Shown: one piece after another, positions 7,801-17,213 of the stretch | Layout of the letters: every line of letters starts with the position of its first letter | How positions within the stretch are numbered: the stretch's first letter is position 1 | Source of the DNA: Neobacillus niacini | Lineage (GTDB): Bacteria; Bacillota; Bacilli; Bacillales; Cytobacillaceae | Direction: 5' to 3' | Assembly (NCBI RefSeq): GCF_023715785.1 | Contig: NZ_JAMBOX010000003.1 | Coordinates: 186,001-250,000 of the forward strand | Length of the DNA: 64,000 nucleotides | Translations under genes and position numbers: made by a program | The notes under the pieces: model-generated | Database searches by the model: none | Seen by the model: only the letters and a program-made list of their open reading frames with translations | What the model was told of the DNA's origin: nothing

Positions 7801-7923
7801 CCTAACAATGTGTTAGTTTTTGTCAATATTTTCAAATTTACGAACTCCTTTTTCGGACAAAACTCGCCAAACTTTTACAAAAGCCATCTCTTGCTATTAT
7901 GATTAAAGGCAAATTTAAAAAAG

Positions 7924-7959
7924 AAAGAAGGAGATTTGGCTCGAAATCTCCTTCTTTTT
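7924..7959. terminator. Terminator downstream of the PfkB kinase gene
   Basis: Fourteen-base stem AAAGAAGGAGATTT / AAATCTCCTTCTTT with a 6-base loop, 9 bases past the kinase stop. Reads as a terminator for the minus-strand gene. Confidence 0.8.
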
Positions 7960-7968
7960 AATGAAATT

Positions 7969-9093
7969 TTATAGAAACCCTCGCTGGGTGACACCTGTAG
8001 TAAAATATTTTTGATAAAAAGATATGAGCTTCTGTGAATTTAGTTCCGGGTTTACCGTTTCATTGGATTGAATCGTAATCAATGAACATGCCAGCCCAAG
8101 TTTGCAAGAATCCTCGGTATGGAGCCCCTTTAAATGCCCGAAAAGAATCCCGGCTGTGAGCGAATCCCCTGCTCCGGTGACATCGATGACCGGAATCTCC
8201 GGTGCGACCAATGCCCCCGCCCGGCCGTCTTTGGTAAAGTAGATTAACCCCTGGTTTCCCCGAGTGATGACAACACGCTCAGCACCCTTTCTCAAAATGA
8301 CCTCCGCAGCCCGGAAGAAGTCACCTTCCGTACGGATTTCCAGATCAGATAGGGCTTCTGCCTCTTTATGATTGGCAATCAGCCATGTGACACCCTCTAG
8401 GGAGGCAGGCAGCTTTTTCGTTTTGGAAGCAGAAACCGTGGAAATGCATATTGGGATGTCCGCCTTTCTGCAGCTTTCAATTACTTGATGGATAACTGAT
8501 ATTGGAAAGTTGGTATCAAGGAAGACCATTTCCGAGTTTTGCAGGTGATGCCAATTCCTTTCCAAAAAAGATTCCTCTACCTCATCATAAATAGCCATAT
8601 CGGCAAGAGCAACCGTCATCTCACCTTCCGTATCAAGCACCGCTGTATAGGTTCCGGTTGATTTTCCGTTAATGATTTTTGTAGGATTCATATTTACATA
8701 ATCCTTCGTCTCCTGAAGGAGCCATTCGCCTTCAGTATCTTCGCCAATATAGGCTAGTAACGAAGTTGTGATTCCGAGGCGGCCCAAATTTTCAGCGACA
8801 TTTCTCGCAACGCCACCCTTTGATTTCGTACTGACAGATGGATTGGATGTCCCGAACTTTAATTGATCGAGAACTTGAATTTTCCTGTCAATATTGGCAC
8901 CGCCAATACAAAGAACCTTCTTTTCCTCAGGGAGCACAAAGGCACGGCCAATGATTTTGCCAGATTGAATCAAAGAGGAAATGATTATGCCAGTTTCCGC
9001 TTGGGACAAGCCTGTTTTCTCGGATATCTGCTGCTCGGATATAAACTGGTTCGACTTAACCATTTCCAAGACCATTGCTTCAAGATTGTTCAT
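7969..9093 (-). CDS. PfkB/ribokinase-family sugar or nucleoside kinase with N-terminal HTH
   Basis: A 374-residue protein with an N-terminal winged helix (about residues 1-55: QISEKTGLSQAETGIIISSL) joined to a PfkB kinase. The kinase shows CIGGANIDRKI and GGVARNVAENLGRLG in the substrate half and DVTGAGDSLTAGILFG, with the catalytic Asp, near the C terminus. HTH-PfkB proteins of this type are often pseudouridine kinases (PsuK/YeiC group), but no psuG glycosidase or transporter is adjacent. A TTG at 9111 is in frame; the ATG at 9093 has the ribosome site AGAGGTG and is preferred. The substrate is not certain. Confidence 0.8.
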   Translation of the reverse strand: MNNLEAMVLEMVKSNQFISEQQISEKTGLSQAETGIIISSLIQSGKIIGRAFVLPEEKKVLCIGGANIDRKIQVLDQLKFGTSNPSVSTKSKGGVARNVAENLGRLGITTSLLAYIGEDTEGEWLLQETKDYVNMNPTKIINGKSTGTYTAVLDTEGEMTVALADMAIYDEVEESFLERNWHHLQNSEMVFLDTNFPISVIHQVIESCRKADIPICISTVSASKTKKLPASLEGVTWLIANHKEAEALSDLEIRTEGDFFRAAEVILRKGAERVVITRGNQGLIYFTKDGRAGALVAPEIPVIDVTGAGDSLTAGILFGHLKGLHTEDSCKLGLACSLITIQSNETVNPELNSQKLISFYQKYFTTGVTQRGFL

Positions 9094-9336
9094 TGTCGGC
9101 ACCTCTTCCAATCGGCATTTTTTCTACCTTAATACTATTACGATATAAATTGAAAAAATCCTTTTGGATAATTTCACCATCAAAAAAAGGAATGTCGAAT
9201 AGAATTGAAATTACGCTAAATTATTATAACGAAAATATTTGTCTAAATTGTGACAAATAGAATATAATATTAACAACTTGAAAATAAACAAAACATTATT
9301 AATTTTCGAACAATTAGAAAGGAGTGACGAACAACC

Positions 9337-9456
9337 TTGACAGTCGTTCATGTTTTAAACTTTACCATTCCCATTGCGTTTATAGTGTTTGCGGGATTTA
9401 TGCTTGACAAAATGTGCAAGCCGGCAAAATCAGAAGAAAAAGCTGGTGAAGAGTGA
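9337..9456 (+). CDS. Small single-span membrane protein, unknown
   Basis: A 39-residue frame opening with TTG: a hydrophobic span (VLNFTIPIAFIVFAGFML) followed by the charged tail DKMCKPAKSEEKAGEE. AAAGGAGTG lies 12 bases before the TTG, a little far. The 3' end forms part of a terminator stem. The layout, short membrane anchor plus acidic tail, supports a real small protein, but the family is not recognised. Confidence 0.5.
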   Translation: MTVVHVLNFTIPIAFIVFAGFMLDKMCKPAKSEEKAGEE

Positions 9457-9490
9457 TTTTAACCGACACATCTTCGTTCAGCTTTTTTTA
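9442..9490 (+). terminator. Terminator after the small membrane protein
   Basis: GCTG-GT-GAAGA pairs with TCTTC-GTT-CAGC across an 18-base loop and is followed by seven Ts. Confidence 0.6.
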
Positions 9491-9500
9491 TTAGAATTTG

Positions 9501-9875
9501 TTACTTTAATTTATTTTGTATTTTCAATTCGTAGTTTTTAAATAGTGCGGAATTTGTTTTGGTTCCGCGCTTGGATATTACTTGATTATACCTAAGTAGT
9601 TTCTCGTTCAATTTCCGCACCAGTTTTTCTTTTTCACTGCTGTCAGCGCAGTTCTTAATTAGCTCATCAATCGTCAACATTTCCTTACGCAGATGATGTT
9701 CTTCCTCGGTATAGCCCGAATTTTTCAATATTTTGTAAACCATCCGCAACTCTTCCGGTATGCTTGATAAATCCTCGAGCTCAAGCGGTTTTCCAAATCC
9801 TTTAAGGTTGTCAAAATCCCCATCTCTGTATGCCTTTTTAATTCGATCTTCCGAGACAATATGAAACATATCCAT
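9501..9875 (-). CDS. DUF1992 (DnaJC28-like conserved domain) protein
   Basis: A 124-residue protein with the DUF1992 landmarks: IKKAYRDGDFDNLKGFGKPLEL near the N terminus (the family has I..A...G.F.NL.G.GKPL) and a C-terminal coiled helix with NEKLLRYN. The domain is also found at the C terminus of DnaJ-homologue DNAJC28, but there is no J domain here. Function unknown. The ATG follows a G-rich site (GGGGGGCG). Confidence 0.85.
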   Translation of the reverse strand: MDMFHIVSEDRIKKAYRDGDFDNLKGFGKPLELEDLSSIPEELRMVYKILKNSGYTEEEHHLRKEMLTIDELIKNCADSSEKEKLVRKLNEKLLRYNQVISKRGTKTNSALFKNYELKIQNKLK

Positions 9876-9995
9876 ACTTCGCCCCCCTTTTTAAGCATAC
9901 CCACTATGTTTATTATAGCAAGATTGTCTATATAGCGGTAATGATTTTTCATTTGATTGGGAATGCTATCACCGAAGACGAAAGGAGTGTTGCAG

Positions 9996-10205
9996 TTGGC
10001 ACGTGGACAGCATTTTAACCACAAAAACAGGAATCATCCGGGTGAATTCCCGAAAAACGCCTTTATGGCTGAAAAGAAAACGGAAGAGGCGCCTGGGGAT
10101 GAAGAGCTAATCGTCGTCCAGGAAGCATTTAAAAATAGAATGGAAGAAGAAGAGCAGCGTCAGGACACCGGTCGCTGGCTTCCTGGGCAAACGGAGCAGG
10201 ACTAG
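9996..10205 (+). CDS. Small hydrophilic protein, unknown
   Basis: A 69-residue charged protein (MARGQHFNHKNRNHPGEFPK at the start) with a Glu-rich centre (NRMEEEEQRQD) and no membrane segment. I choose the TTG at 9996 because AAAGGAGTG lies 8 bases upstream; the ORF could formally begin at 9957 without a ribosome site. Composition resembles small spore-associated proteins of Bacillus, but no family is recognised. A terminator follows at once. Confidence 0.55.
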   Translation: MARGQHFNHKNRNHPGEFPKNAFMAEKKTEEAPGDEELIVVQEAFKNRMEEEEQRQDTGRWLPGQTEQD

Positions 10206-10215
10206 CTCTTCCGAT

Positions 10216-10252
10216 TTAAAAAGGCTGCCCTGTATTGCGGACAGCCTTTTTC
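10216..10252. terminator. Terminator between convergent genes
   Basis: AAAAAGGCTGCCC and GGACAGCCTTTTT form a hairpin with A- and T-runs on both sides; it serves the small protein and hutH, whose stop lies at its right edge. Confidence 0.75.
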
Positions 10253-11764
10253 TTAGTGTGTCATGCTTCTAACGAATTGGGAGAATTCGATTGTTTTCAA
10301 CCACTGCGTCAATTTTTCAATATCCTTTGAAAACACGCGGTCCTGCTTAATCGAAGTCACTTGCTCCCGGCCCTTTTCGTAAAAAGATTTGGTGTGAGCC
10401 GCCATCTTATCGACCCCGCGGTACTCGACAGCCTGCATCGCACAAATCATTTCAATTGAAAGAACTCGTCGCGCATTTTGGATAATTTGATACGCATGTC
10501 TTGCGGCGATCGTTCCCATGCTGACATGGTCTTCTTGATTTGCAGAAGACGGAATCGAATCGACGCTCGCCGGATGGGCCAACGTTTTATTTTCCGATAC
10601 GAGAGCTGCTGCTGCATATTGCATGATCATGGCCCCGGATTGCAGACCGGGCTGCGGGCTTAAAAATGGCGGCAGATCATTTAATTGCGGGTTTACTAAC
10701 CGCTCAATCCGCCGTTCTGATATATTTGCCAGCTCTGCCACGGCAATTTTCATAAAATCCATCGCCAAGGCAATCGGCTGCCCGTGGAAATTCCCGCCGG
10801 AGATGACTTTTTCCCCATCATCAAAGATTAATGGATTGTCCGTCGCTGCATTCATTTCGATCTCTAGTTTCTCTTTCACATAATCGAGCGCCTGCCACGA
10901 TGCACCATGCACCTGCGGGATGCATCTTAATGAATAGGCATCCTGTACGCGCAGTTCGCCCTGCATTGTGGTTAACAGACTGTCGCTTAAATAGTGGCGG
11001 ATCCTTGCCGCCGTATCGATTTGCTGCCGGTAGCCCCTCGCGACATGGACCTCTTCGGCATAGGCGTCAATGATACCGTTTAACCCTTCAATGGTCATCG
11101 ACGCGATGAGCTCACTTTCATAAGCCAATTGCTCCGCTTCTAAGTAGCCGACAACGCCCATTGCCGTCATTGCCTGAGTACCGTTGATAAGCGCCAAACC
11201 CTCTTTGGCCTCTAGTGTCACTGGCTGGATTCCCTCCTGCTGCAGTGCTGTTGGTGCCTCCATCCGCTTTCCTTGGTAAAAAACTTCGCCCTCGCCGATT
11301 AACACTAATGCCAAATGGGATAACGGTGCCAGGTCGCCGCTTGCGCCGAGGGAGCCCTGCTGTGGAATCACCGGAATGATGTCTTTATTTACAAGGTCAA
11401 TCAGTCTTTCAATCACCATCGGCCTAATTCCGGAATAACCTTTTAGCAGCGCGTTGGCACGAAGCAGCACCATTGCTTTCGCAACTACCTCCGGAAACGG
11501 TTCGCCGACACCGCAAGCATGGGAACGGATCAGATTAAGTTGCAGGTCTTGGACATCGGCTTGATCAATTAACACATCGCTAAACTTACCGAACCCGGTA
11601 TTGATGCCGTACACAACCCTGCGTTCCGACACAATCCGTTCGACTGCCTCTCGGCTCTTTGCCGCCGCCTTCTTACTATCTTCCGATGCTCGAACCTTTT
11701 GCTTTCTGTATAATACATCCTTCATTTGCTCTAATGTTAAACTATTGCCTGTTAGTGTAATCAT
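10253..11764 (-). CDS. hutH: Histidine ammonia-lyase
   Basis: A 503-residue enzyme, close to the usual ~508, that converts L-histidine to urocanate and ammonia. [14 protein letters not shown] holds the Ala-Ser-Gly triad that cyclises to the MIO cofactor; [10 protein letters not shown] and the C-terminal [12 protein letters not shown] are also family hallmarks. The ATG at 11764 has GAGGAG upstream; the longer frame to 11818 reads through a leader terminator and is rejected. The other hut genes are absent from the neighbourhood, unlike the B. subtilis hutPHUIGM operon. The leader terminator suggests attenuation control. Confidence 0.93.
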   Translation of the reverse strand: MITLTGNSLTLEQMKDVLYRKQKVRASEDSKKAAAKSREAVERIVSERRVVYGINTGFGKFSDVLIDQADVQDLQLNLIRSHACGVGEPFPEVVAKAMVLLRANALLKGYSGIRPMVIERLIDLVNKDIIPVIPQQGSLGASGDLAPLSHLALVLIGEGEVFYQGKRMEAPTALQQEGIQPVTLEAKEGLALINGTQAMTAMGVVGYLEAEQLAYESELIASMTIEGLNGIIDAYAEEVHVARGYRQQIDTAARIRHYLSDSLLTTMQGELRVQDAYSLRCIPQVHGASWQALDYVKEKLEIEMNAATDNPLIFDDGEKVISGGNFHGQPIALAMDFMKIAVAELANISERRIERLVNPQLNDLPPFLSPQPGLQSGAMIMQYAAAALVSENKTLAHPASVDSIPSSANQEDHVSMGTIAARHAYQIIQNARRVLSIEMICAMQAVEYRGVDKMAAHTKSFYEKGREQVTSIKQDRVFSKDIEKLTQWLKTIEFSQFVRSMTH

Positions 11765-11795
11765 CCCATCCCACTCCTCTACCACTTTAGTAAAA

Positions 11796-11842
11796 TAAAG
11801 AAAGAGGCTGGATTCCATTTCTAATCAGATTTGGAGTCCAGC
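11796..11842 (-). terminator. Leader terminator (attenuator) of hutH
   Basis: On the minus strand AGAGGCTGGA-CTCCA pairs with TGGAA-TCCAGCCTCT, followed by TTTCTTTATTTT. It lies between the hutH promoter and its start codon, so it can abort the transcript. In B. subtilis the hut operon is controlled by HutP acting on such a terminator; a HutP site is not evident here. Confidence 0.65.
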
Positions 11843-11923
11843 CTCTATAATTGACTTTGCATTGATTTTTTGGCGATGCCGCATGTCTCATCATCCATTC
11901 GAAAAATTATTGCTTTGATAATA

Positions 11924-11953
11924 ATTGTATGTGAAGCAACCTTGACTTGTCAA
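11924..11953 (-). promoter_or_regulatory. hutH promoter
   Basis: On the minus strand TTGACA (11948-11953), an 18-base spacer and TACAAT (11924-11929). The deduced transcript has a leader of about 150 bases containing the terminator at 11796-11842. Confidence 0.65.
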
Positions 11954-12044
11954 TCGAATTTTCTGAATTTTAGCGCGATAGCACTTTAGCAGAATAACAA
12001 ATAAAAGAGGACTACTATTTATGAAGCAGCCCCCTTTTATTGCG

Positions 12045-14234
12045 TTAATCAAATTTTAACCCTTTTAATGCTTCTGCCAGCGCATTATTCAAAGGTTCAT
12101 CCTCTTTGTCTTGATTTTTTAGATACTTTTGTACAGTCCGCTTATCGACTTTCCCTTTAGATTCTTTGTTACGACGGGCTTGGAAAGCTGAGAGTTTTTC
12201 ACGATAACCGCATTTGCAGGTGAAGATTTGACCCTCTCCTTCGCCACGCAGCTCCAGCTTTTTATGGCATTGCGGACAGCGTGCGTTTGTAACGCGGGCA
12301 ACATTTTTTCGATGACCGCATTCTCGGTCTTGGCAGACGAGCATTTTGCCTTTTTTGCCATTCACTTCAAGCATTGGCTTACCGCAATCCGGGCAATTTT
12401 TCGTAGAAATATTGTCGTGTTTGTATTTTTTATCGCTTGCCTTAATTTCAGCAACGATTTCTTTTGTGTAGTTTTTCATTTCGCTGATAAACACTTCTTT
12501 TTTCAATTTGCCATGGGCAATTTGCTCAAGCTTTTGCTCCCATTCGGCCGTTAAAGCGGGTGACTTCAACTCCTCCGGCACCAAATCCAGCAATTGCCGG
12601 CCTTTAGACGTAATATGAATGTCTTTGCCGCGCTTTTCGATGAGGAACGAATTGAATAGTTTGTCTATGATGTCAGCACGTGTCGCGACAGTACCTAGCC
12701 CACCCGTGGATTTTAATGTCTCAGCAAGCTGTTTATTGCTTGTTTCCATGTACTTCCCGGGGTTTTCCATTGCCGACAGCAATGTTGCTTCATTAAAGCG
12801 CGCTGGCGGCGTGGTTTGCCCCGATGTTTGCGCAATCAGTTTCACGTTTAATGTATCGCCCTTTTCGATGCGCGGTAAAATCTGTTCTTTGATGTCCTCT
12901 GCCGCATCGTCATCTTCAAAATGATTTGCATATACTTCTTTCCATCCCATGGATAAAATGGTTTTTCCTCTGGCCACGAAGTTTTGATCACCGATTTTTG
13001 CCCGAAGCGTTAATTGCTCAAATTCGTGGGGCGGGAATAAGACAGCCAAAAACCGCTTAACGACCAAGTCATAGATTTTTCGCTCTTTATCCGAGAAGGC
13101 AGAGAAGTTTACATAACCTTCCGTTGGAATGATGGCATGGTGATCGGACACTTTGCTGTCATCGACAAATGCCTTGGTAGCTTTTATCGGTTTAGCTAAA
13201 ATTTTATTGGCAAATGGACGATATTCTCCAACCGCGCATGCCTTCAACCGTTCTGGAAGCGTCCCGACAATGTCGGAAGAAAGGTAACGAGAATCGGTCC
13301 GAGGATAGGTTAACACCTTATGCTGCTCGTATAGTTTTTGCATGATGTTTAACGTTTCCTTGGCAGAGTATCCAAAGATTTTATTCGCATCGCGCTGCAG
13401 TTCTGTTAAATCATAAAGACCTGGTGAAAAAGACTTCTTCGGCTTTTTCTCAATTTCCGTTACAACGGCATTCTGTCTGCCTAACTTCTTTACAATCGCC
13501 TCGATTTTGTCTTTATCGAAGCTGCGGCTGTTTCCTTTTGGGTCCTGCCAAGTAAGCTTTAGTTGGTTGGATGTTTGGGCTTCGATGCCGTAATAGGTTT
13601 GCGGTTTGAAGTTTTTGATTTCGTCCTCGCGTGCGGCGATAATCGCAACAGTAGGTGTTTGCACGCGTCCGCAGTTTAATTGGGCATTGAACCTGGTGGT
13701 TAACGCTCTGGTTGCATTTAGGCCAATATACCAGTCAGCCTCCGACCGGGCGACTGCCGAGGCATATAGGTTTTCGTATGCTTTGCCCGGCTTCAAGTGA
13801 GAGAAGCCGTCTTTAATGGCCTTATCGGTAACCGATGAGATCCATAGCCGCTTTATCGGTTTATTGACCTTTGCTTTATCAATAATCCAGCGGGCTACTA
13901 ATTCTCCTTCTCTCCCAGCATCTGTCGCGATGATGATTTCGTTGACATCATTTCTGACAAGCTGGCTTTTAACGGCATTAAACTGTTTTCCAGTCTGCTT
14001 AATGACGGTCAATTTCAACCGCTCCGGCAGCATTGGCAGGTCTTCCAATTTCCATGTTTTATATTTCACATCGTAGCTTTCCGGGTCAGCCAGCGTGACC
14101 AGATGCCCCAGTGCCCACGTCACAATATATTTATCGCCTTCAAGGAATCCATTGCCCTTCTTATTGCAATTGAGCACACGTGCAATATCACGGGCGACTG
14201 ATGGTTTCTCAGCAATTACGATACTTTTGCTCAT
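12045..14234 (-). CDS. topB: DNA topoisomerase III
   Basis: A 729-residue type IA topoisomerase (B. subtilis TopB has 727). Landmarks: TOPRIM domain at the N terminus (SIVIAEKPSVARDIA with the catalytic Glu, DAGREGELVARWI with the acidic pair), the active-site Tyr in LTYPRTDSRYLS, and two C-terminal zinc ribbons (CPDCGKPM...CQDRECGHRK and CPQCHKKL...CKCGYREK). It decatenates replication intermediates. The ATG at 14234 sits after GAAAGGATG and opens with MSKSIVIAEKPS; the longer frame to 14378 has no support. Confidence 0.95.
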   Translation of the reverse strand: MSKSIVIAEKPSVARDIARVLNCNKKGNGFLEGDKYIVTWALGHLVTLADPESYDVKYKTWKLEDLPMLPERLKLTVIKQTGKQFNAVKSQLVRNDVNEIIIATDAGREGELVARWIIDKAKVNKPIKRLWISSVTDKAIKDGFSHLKPGKAYENLYASAVARSEADWYIGLNATRALTTRFNAQLNCGRVQTPTVAIIAAREDEIKNFKPQTYYGIEAQTSNQLKLTWQDPKGNSRSFDKDKIEAIVKKLGRQNAVVTEIEKKPKKSFSPGLYDLTELQRDANKIFGYSAKETLNIMQKLYEQHKVLTYPRTDSRYLSSDIVGTLPERLKACAVGEYRPFANKILAKPIKATKAFVDDSKVSDHHAIIPTEGYVNFSAFSDKERKIYDLVVKRFLAVLFPPHEFEQLTLRAKIGDQNFVARGKTILSMGWKEVYANHFEDDDAAEDIKEQILPRIEKGDTLNVKLIAQTSGQTTPPARFNEATLLSAMENPGKYMETSNKQLAETLKSTGGLGTVATRADIIDKLFNSFLIEKRGKDIHITSKGRQLLDLVPEELKSPALTAEWEQKLEQIAHGKLKKEVFISEMKNYTKEIVAEIKASDKKYKHDNISTKNCPDCGKPMLEVNGKKGKMLVCQDRECGHRKNVARVTNARCPQCHKKLELRGEGEGQIFTCKCGYREKLSAFQARRNKESKGKVDKRTVQKYLKNQDKEDEPLNNALAEALKGLKFD

Positions 14235-14402
14235 AAGTAAATACATCCTTTCAAATTTCCGTACGTTAACTATAACATACGTGCTTATGACAATGTAACT
14301 TGGGGGGGATGGCTCGTGCCCGTCCTGTTGTTTTTTTCTTGTGTAATCTTCTGCGAGAATAGTATGATGTATTGGCAAGCAAATGGAAATGAGGATACTA
14401 GT

Positions 14403-15674
14403 ATGAGAATAAGAGATTGGGACTCGAATTTAAAGGTCCGCCTGTTTGGCGAGGCGGCGATGAATATTACCTTTTGGATGTTTTTTCCGTTCTTGGCAAT
14501 TTATTTTGCCGAAGCCTTTGGAAAAAATAAAGCTGGATTTTTACTCGTTTTTTCACAAATTTTCTCTGTGGTTGCCAACCTGATGGGCGGTTATTGCGCT
14601 GACCGCTTCGGCCGGAAGCGAATGATGGTGCTGTCGGCAATCGGACAGGGGCTGTCTTTTGTTGTCTTTGCGTTTGCAAGTTCCCCTTGGTATCAGTCGC
14701 CATGGGTCGGGTTTATCGCGTTTGCTGTTGCCGGGGTTTTCGGTTCGTTTTACTGGCCGGCCAGCCAGGCGATGGTGGCCGATGTCGTCGAGGAAAAACA
14801 TCGAAGCCAAGTTTTTGCCATTTTTTATACCTCAATCAATATCGCAGTTGTTATTGGTCCAATTTTAGGCGGAATATTTTATGCCCGCTACCGCTTTGAG
14901 TTATTGCTGATTGCCGGCATTGTTTGTATCGCACTCGGCTTCATTCTGGCAAGGTGGACAAAGGAAACGGCACCTGTTCAAAAAGCAGCCGTGTTATCTG
15001 GAGGCGGAAAGTGGTATCAATTTTTGCTTAATCAGCTGAAGGATTATTCGGTGATTGTAAAGGATAGAACATTTTTGCTGTTTATTGCGGCAGGTGTACT
15101 GGCTGGGCAGACGTTCATGCAACTGGACCTATTGCTGCCTGTTTATATCAAGGATGTTATCCATAATCAAAGTCTGTTTTCTTTCGGAGATTGGTCATTT
15201 AAAGTGGGCGGCGAGCAGGCCTTTGGGATTGTACTGGCAGAAAATGGCTTCCTCGTGGCGTTATTGACGGTTGCCGTAACCAAATGGATGAGCCGTTATA
15301 GTGAAAGAAACGTGTTTGTGCTCTCCTCGGTTATTTACGGTGCTTCATTGATCATTTTCAGTCAAACCCAATGGATTTGGGGCTTAATCATGGGGATGGC
15401 TGTCTTTACTTTTGCGGAGCTAATGGGGGTCGGGCTTCAACAGAGCTTTGTTTCGAGAATTGCCCCAGATCACATGCGCGGCCAGTATTTTGCGGCATCA
15501 AGCCTGCGCTTTACCCTGAGCCGAACGATTGCCCCGCTGTCCATCCCAATGACGGTGTGGATCGGCTACAACTGGACCTATTTCGTTTTGTTTATTCTAG
15601 CGCTGCTTAGCGCTGCTTTATATTGGCTGATGTTCTATTCGGCTGAGAAAAAGTCGATGAAATTGGGAGCTTAG
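14403..15674 (+). CDS. MFS transporter, probable multidrug type
   Basis: A 423-residue protein with about twelve membrane segments and MFS motif A as GGYCADRFGRKRMM in the loop between helices 2 and 3. GPILGGIFYARYRFELLLIAG at helix 5 resembles the antiporter motif C region of drug exporters. The ATG at 14403 follows GAGG by about 8 bases; the frame opens further upstream at 14316 without a ribosome site. It is divergent from topB. No regulator or enzyme neighbour hints at the substrate. Confidence 0.75.
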   Translation: MRIRDWDSNLKVRLFGEAAMNITFWMFFPFLAIYFAEAFGKNKAGFLLVFSQIFSVVANLMGGYCADRFGRKRMMVLSAIGQGLSFVVFAFASSPWYQSPWVGFIAFAVAGVFGSFYWPASQAMVADVVEEKHRSQVFAIFYTSINIAVVIGPILGGIFYARYRFELLLIAGIVCIALGFILARWTKETAPVQKAAVLSGGGKWYQFLLNQLKDYSVIVKDRTFLLFIAAGVLAGQTFMQLDLLLPVYIKDVIHNQSLFSFGDWSFKVGGEQAFGIVLAENGFLVALLTVAVTKWMSRYSERNVFVLSSVIYGASLIIFSQTQWIWGLIMGMAVFTFAELMGVGLQQSFVSRIAPDHMRGQYFAASSLRFTLSRTIAPLSIPMTVWIGYNWTYFVLFILALLSAALYWLMFYSAEKKSMKLGA

Positions 15675-15694
15675 CGGGGAGCTGGCTTTCGGAC

Positions 15695-15840
15695 TCGGAC
15701 ATTTCTGCTGCTTTTTGCAGTGGTTTTGTCCAAAGTTAGCTCGTGTTCGGACATTTTTGCTTCTTTCCGGGTTGATTTTGTCCGCAGTTGGCCCGTCTGC
15801 GGACATTTTCACTCCCTTCCGAACCCGTTTTGTCCGCAGG
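15695..15840. repeat. Degenerate tandem repeat, unit ~50 bases (CGGACA...TGTCCG)
   Basis: Three units of about 50 bases, each opening with CGGACATTT and closing with TTTTGTCC(G/A). Each unit is therefore a loose dyad with a variable centre. No open frame of note. It lies after the MFS stop and before the ampS terminator. Confidence 0.65.
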
Positions 15841-15865
15841 AATCTCCGCCGTGTGCTCAACTAAC

Positions 15866-15907
15866 AAATAAAATAGCACCATGATTCCTTTTAGGTAACC
15901 ATGGTGC
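15866..15907 (-). terminator. Terminator after ampS
   Basis: GCACCATG and CATGGTGC form the stem; on the minus strand a T-rich tract (TATTTTATTTG) follows. Confidence 0.75.
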
Positions 15908-15915
15908 CAAATTTT

Positions 15916-17148
15916 TTAAAATGCCCAATTTCCTCCACGGAACACTGGTTCAATTTTCCCATCAGACGTAATGCCGTCGATGTCCATATCAGCGGAACCG
16001 ATCATGAAATCGACATGAGTGATACTTTCATTCAGCCCATTCTCCTTCAATTCTTCGGCCGACATCTTCTTTCCACCCTCAATACAAAAGGCATAAGCGC
16101 TGCCGATTGCCAGATGGTTTGAGGCATTCTCGTCAAACAGTGTGTTAAAGAACAAAATGTTCGATTGCGAAATGGGCGAATCGTAAGGAACCAGCGCGAC
16201 CTCGCCGAGATAGTGCGAGCCTTCATCCGTATCAACAAGGCGCTTCAGCACCTCCTCGCCTTCCTCCGCCTTCACCGAAACAATTTTTCCATTTTCAAAG
16301 GTGATCGAAAAATTGTCAATGATATTACCGCCGTAGCTAAGCGGTTTTGTGCTGGTCACTGTGCCGTTTACGCCAGTTCGGTATGGAACGGTAAACACCT
16401 CTTCGGTCGGCATGTTAGCCATAAACTCTACACCATTTTCATTGACGCTGCCGGCGCCCACCCAAAGGTGATTTTTCGGAAGCTCGATGGTTAAATCTGT
16501 ACCTGTCGCTTTGTAGTGAAGTTTGGCATAACGTTTCTCGTTCAAGTAACTGACCTTTTCGTGAAGGGTTTCGTCGTGTTTTTTCCAGGCTTCAACCGGA
16601 TTTTCAGAGTCCACCCGCACCGCTTTAAAAATCGCATCCCAAAGCAGCTCTACTTGTTTGTCTGCCGGTGCATTCGGGAATACCTTAGCAGCCCAGACCG
16701 GAGATGCCGCCGCGACAACAGTCCAACTGACTTTGTCAGATTGAACGGCCTGGCGTTGTTTGATCAATGCCTTGCCGGCCGCCTTCTGGAAGTTAGCAAT
16801 GCGCTCGGGATTGACTCCCTTTAACAGGTCGGGGCTAGAGGAAACAACAGACATAAGCGCCGCTCCCTTTTCCACCAGGTCTTCCATTTCCTTGGCGCGC
16901 CAAAGCGGATATTCATTGAAAGCCTCATCAGGGGCAAGCTCGTACTTTGTTCTTGTGACCGTATCGTCAGTCCAGTTGACAATGACATTATGGGCTCCGG
17001 TCTCATAGGCTTTTTTCACAACCAAGCGAACGAACTCGGCTGCATCCAACGTGGCGTTCACCACTAACGTTTGCCCCTTTTGGATATTTACGCCGACCTT
17101 GACCGCAAGCTCGGCATATTTCTCAAGGTTCTTTTGAAATTCACTCAT
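15916..17148 (-). CDS. ampS: M29-family aminopeptidase (AmpS type)
   Basis: A 410-residue metallo-aminopeptidase, the same length as B. subtilis AmpS. Family features: KVGVNIQKGQTLVVNA near the N terminus, EFMANMPTEEVFTVP with metal-ligand Glu residues, the acidic/His cluster DEGSHYLGEVALVP and FDENASNHLAIGSAY, and the C-terminal THVDFMIGS. Two Co/Zn/Mg ions act in the cleft of the dimer. The ATG at 17148 follows AAAGGAG; the extension to 17217 is rejected. It trims N-terminal residues in the cytoplasm. Confidence 0.92.
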   Translation of the reverse strand: MSEFQKNLEKYAELAVKVGVNIQKGQTLVVNATLDAAEFVRLVVKKAYETGAHNVIVNWTDDTVTRTKYELAPDEAFNEYPLWRAKEMEDLVEKGAALMSVVSSSPDLLKGVNPERIANFQKAAGKALIKQRQAVQSDKVSWTVVAAASPVWAAKVFPNAPADKQVELLWDAIFKAVRVDSENPVEAWKKHDETLHEKVSYLNEKRYAKLHYKATGTDLTIELPKNHLWVGAGSVNENGVEFMANMPTEEVFTVPYRTGVNGTVTSTKPLSYGGNIIDNFSITFENGKIVSVKAEEGEEVLKRLVDTDEGSHYLGEVALVPYDSPISQSNILFFNTLFDENASNHLAIGSAYAFCIEGGKKMSAEELKENGLNESITHVDFMIGSADMDIDGITSDGKIEPVFRGGNWAF

Positions 17149-17213
17149 ATGTATTCTCCTTTTTTCAGAATCTTTTATATTGTAACTTTTATTGTTGGAA
17201 AAATAAACAAAAG

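Noticed and set aside
14316..14402. N-terminal extension of the MFS gene (MPVLLFFSC...)
   Set aside because: No ribosome site; the ATG at 14403 has GAGG and gives the normal MFS start.
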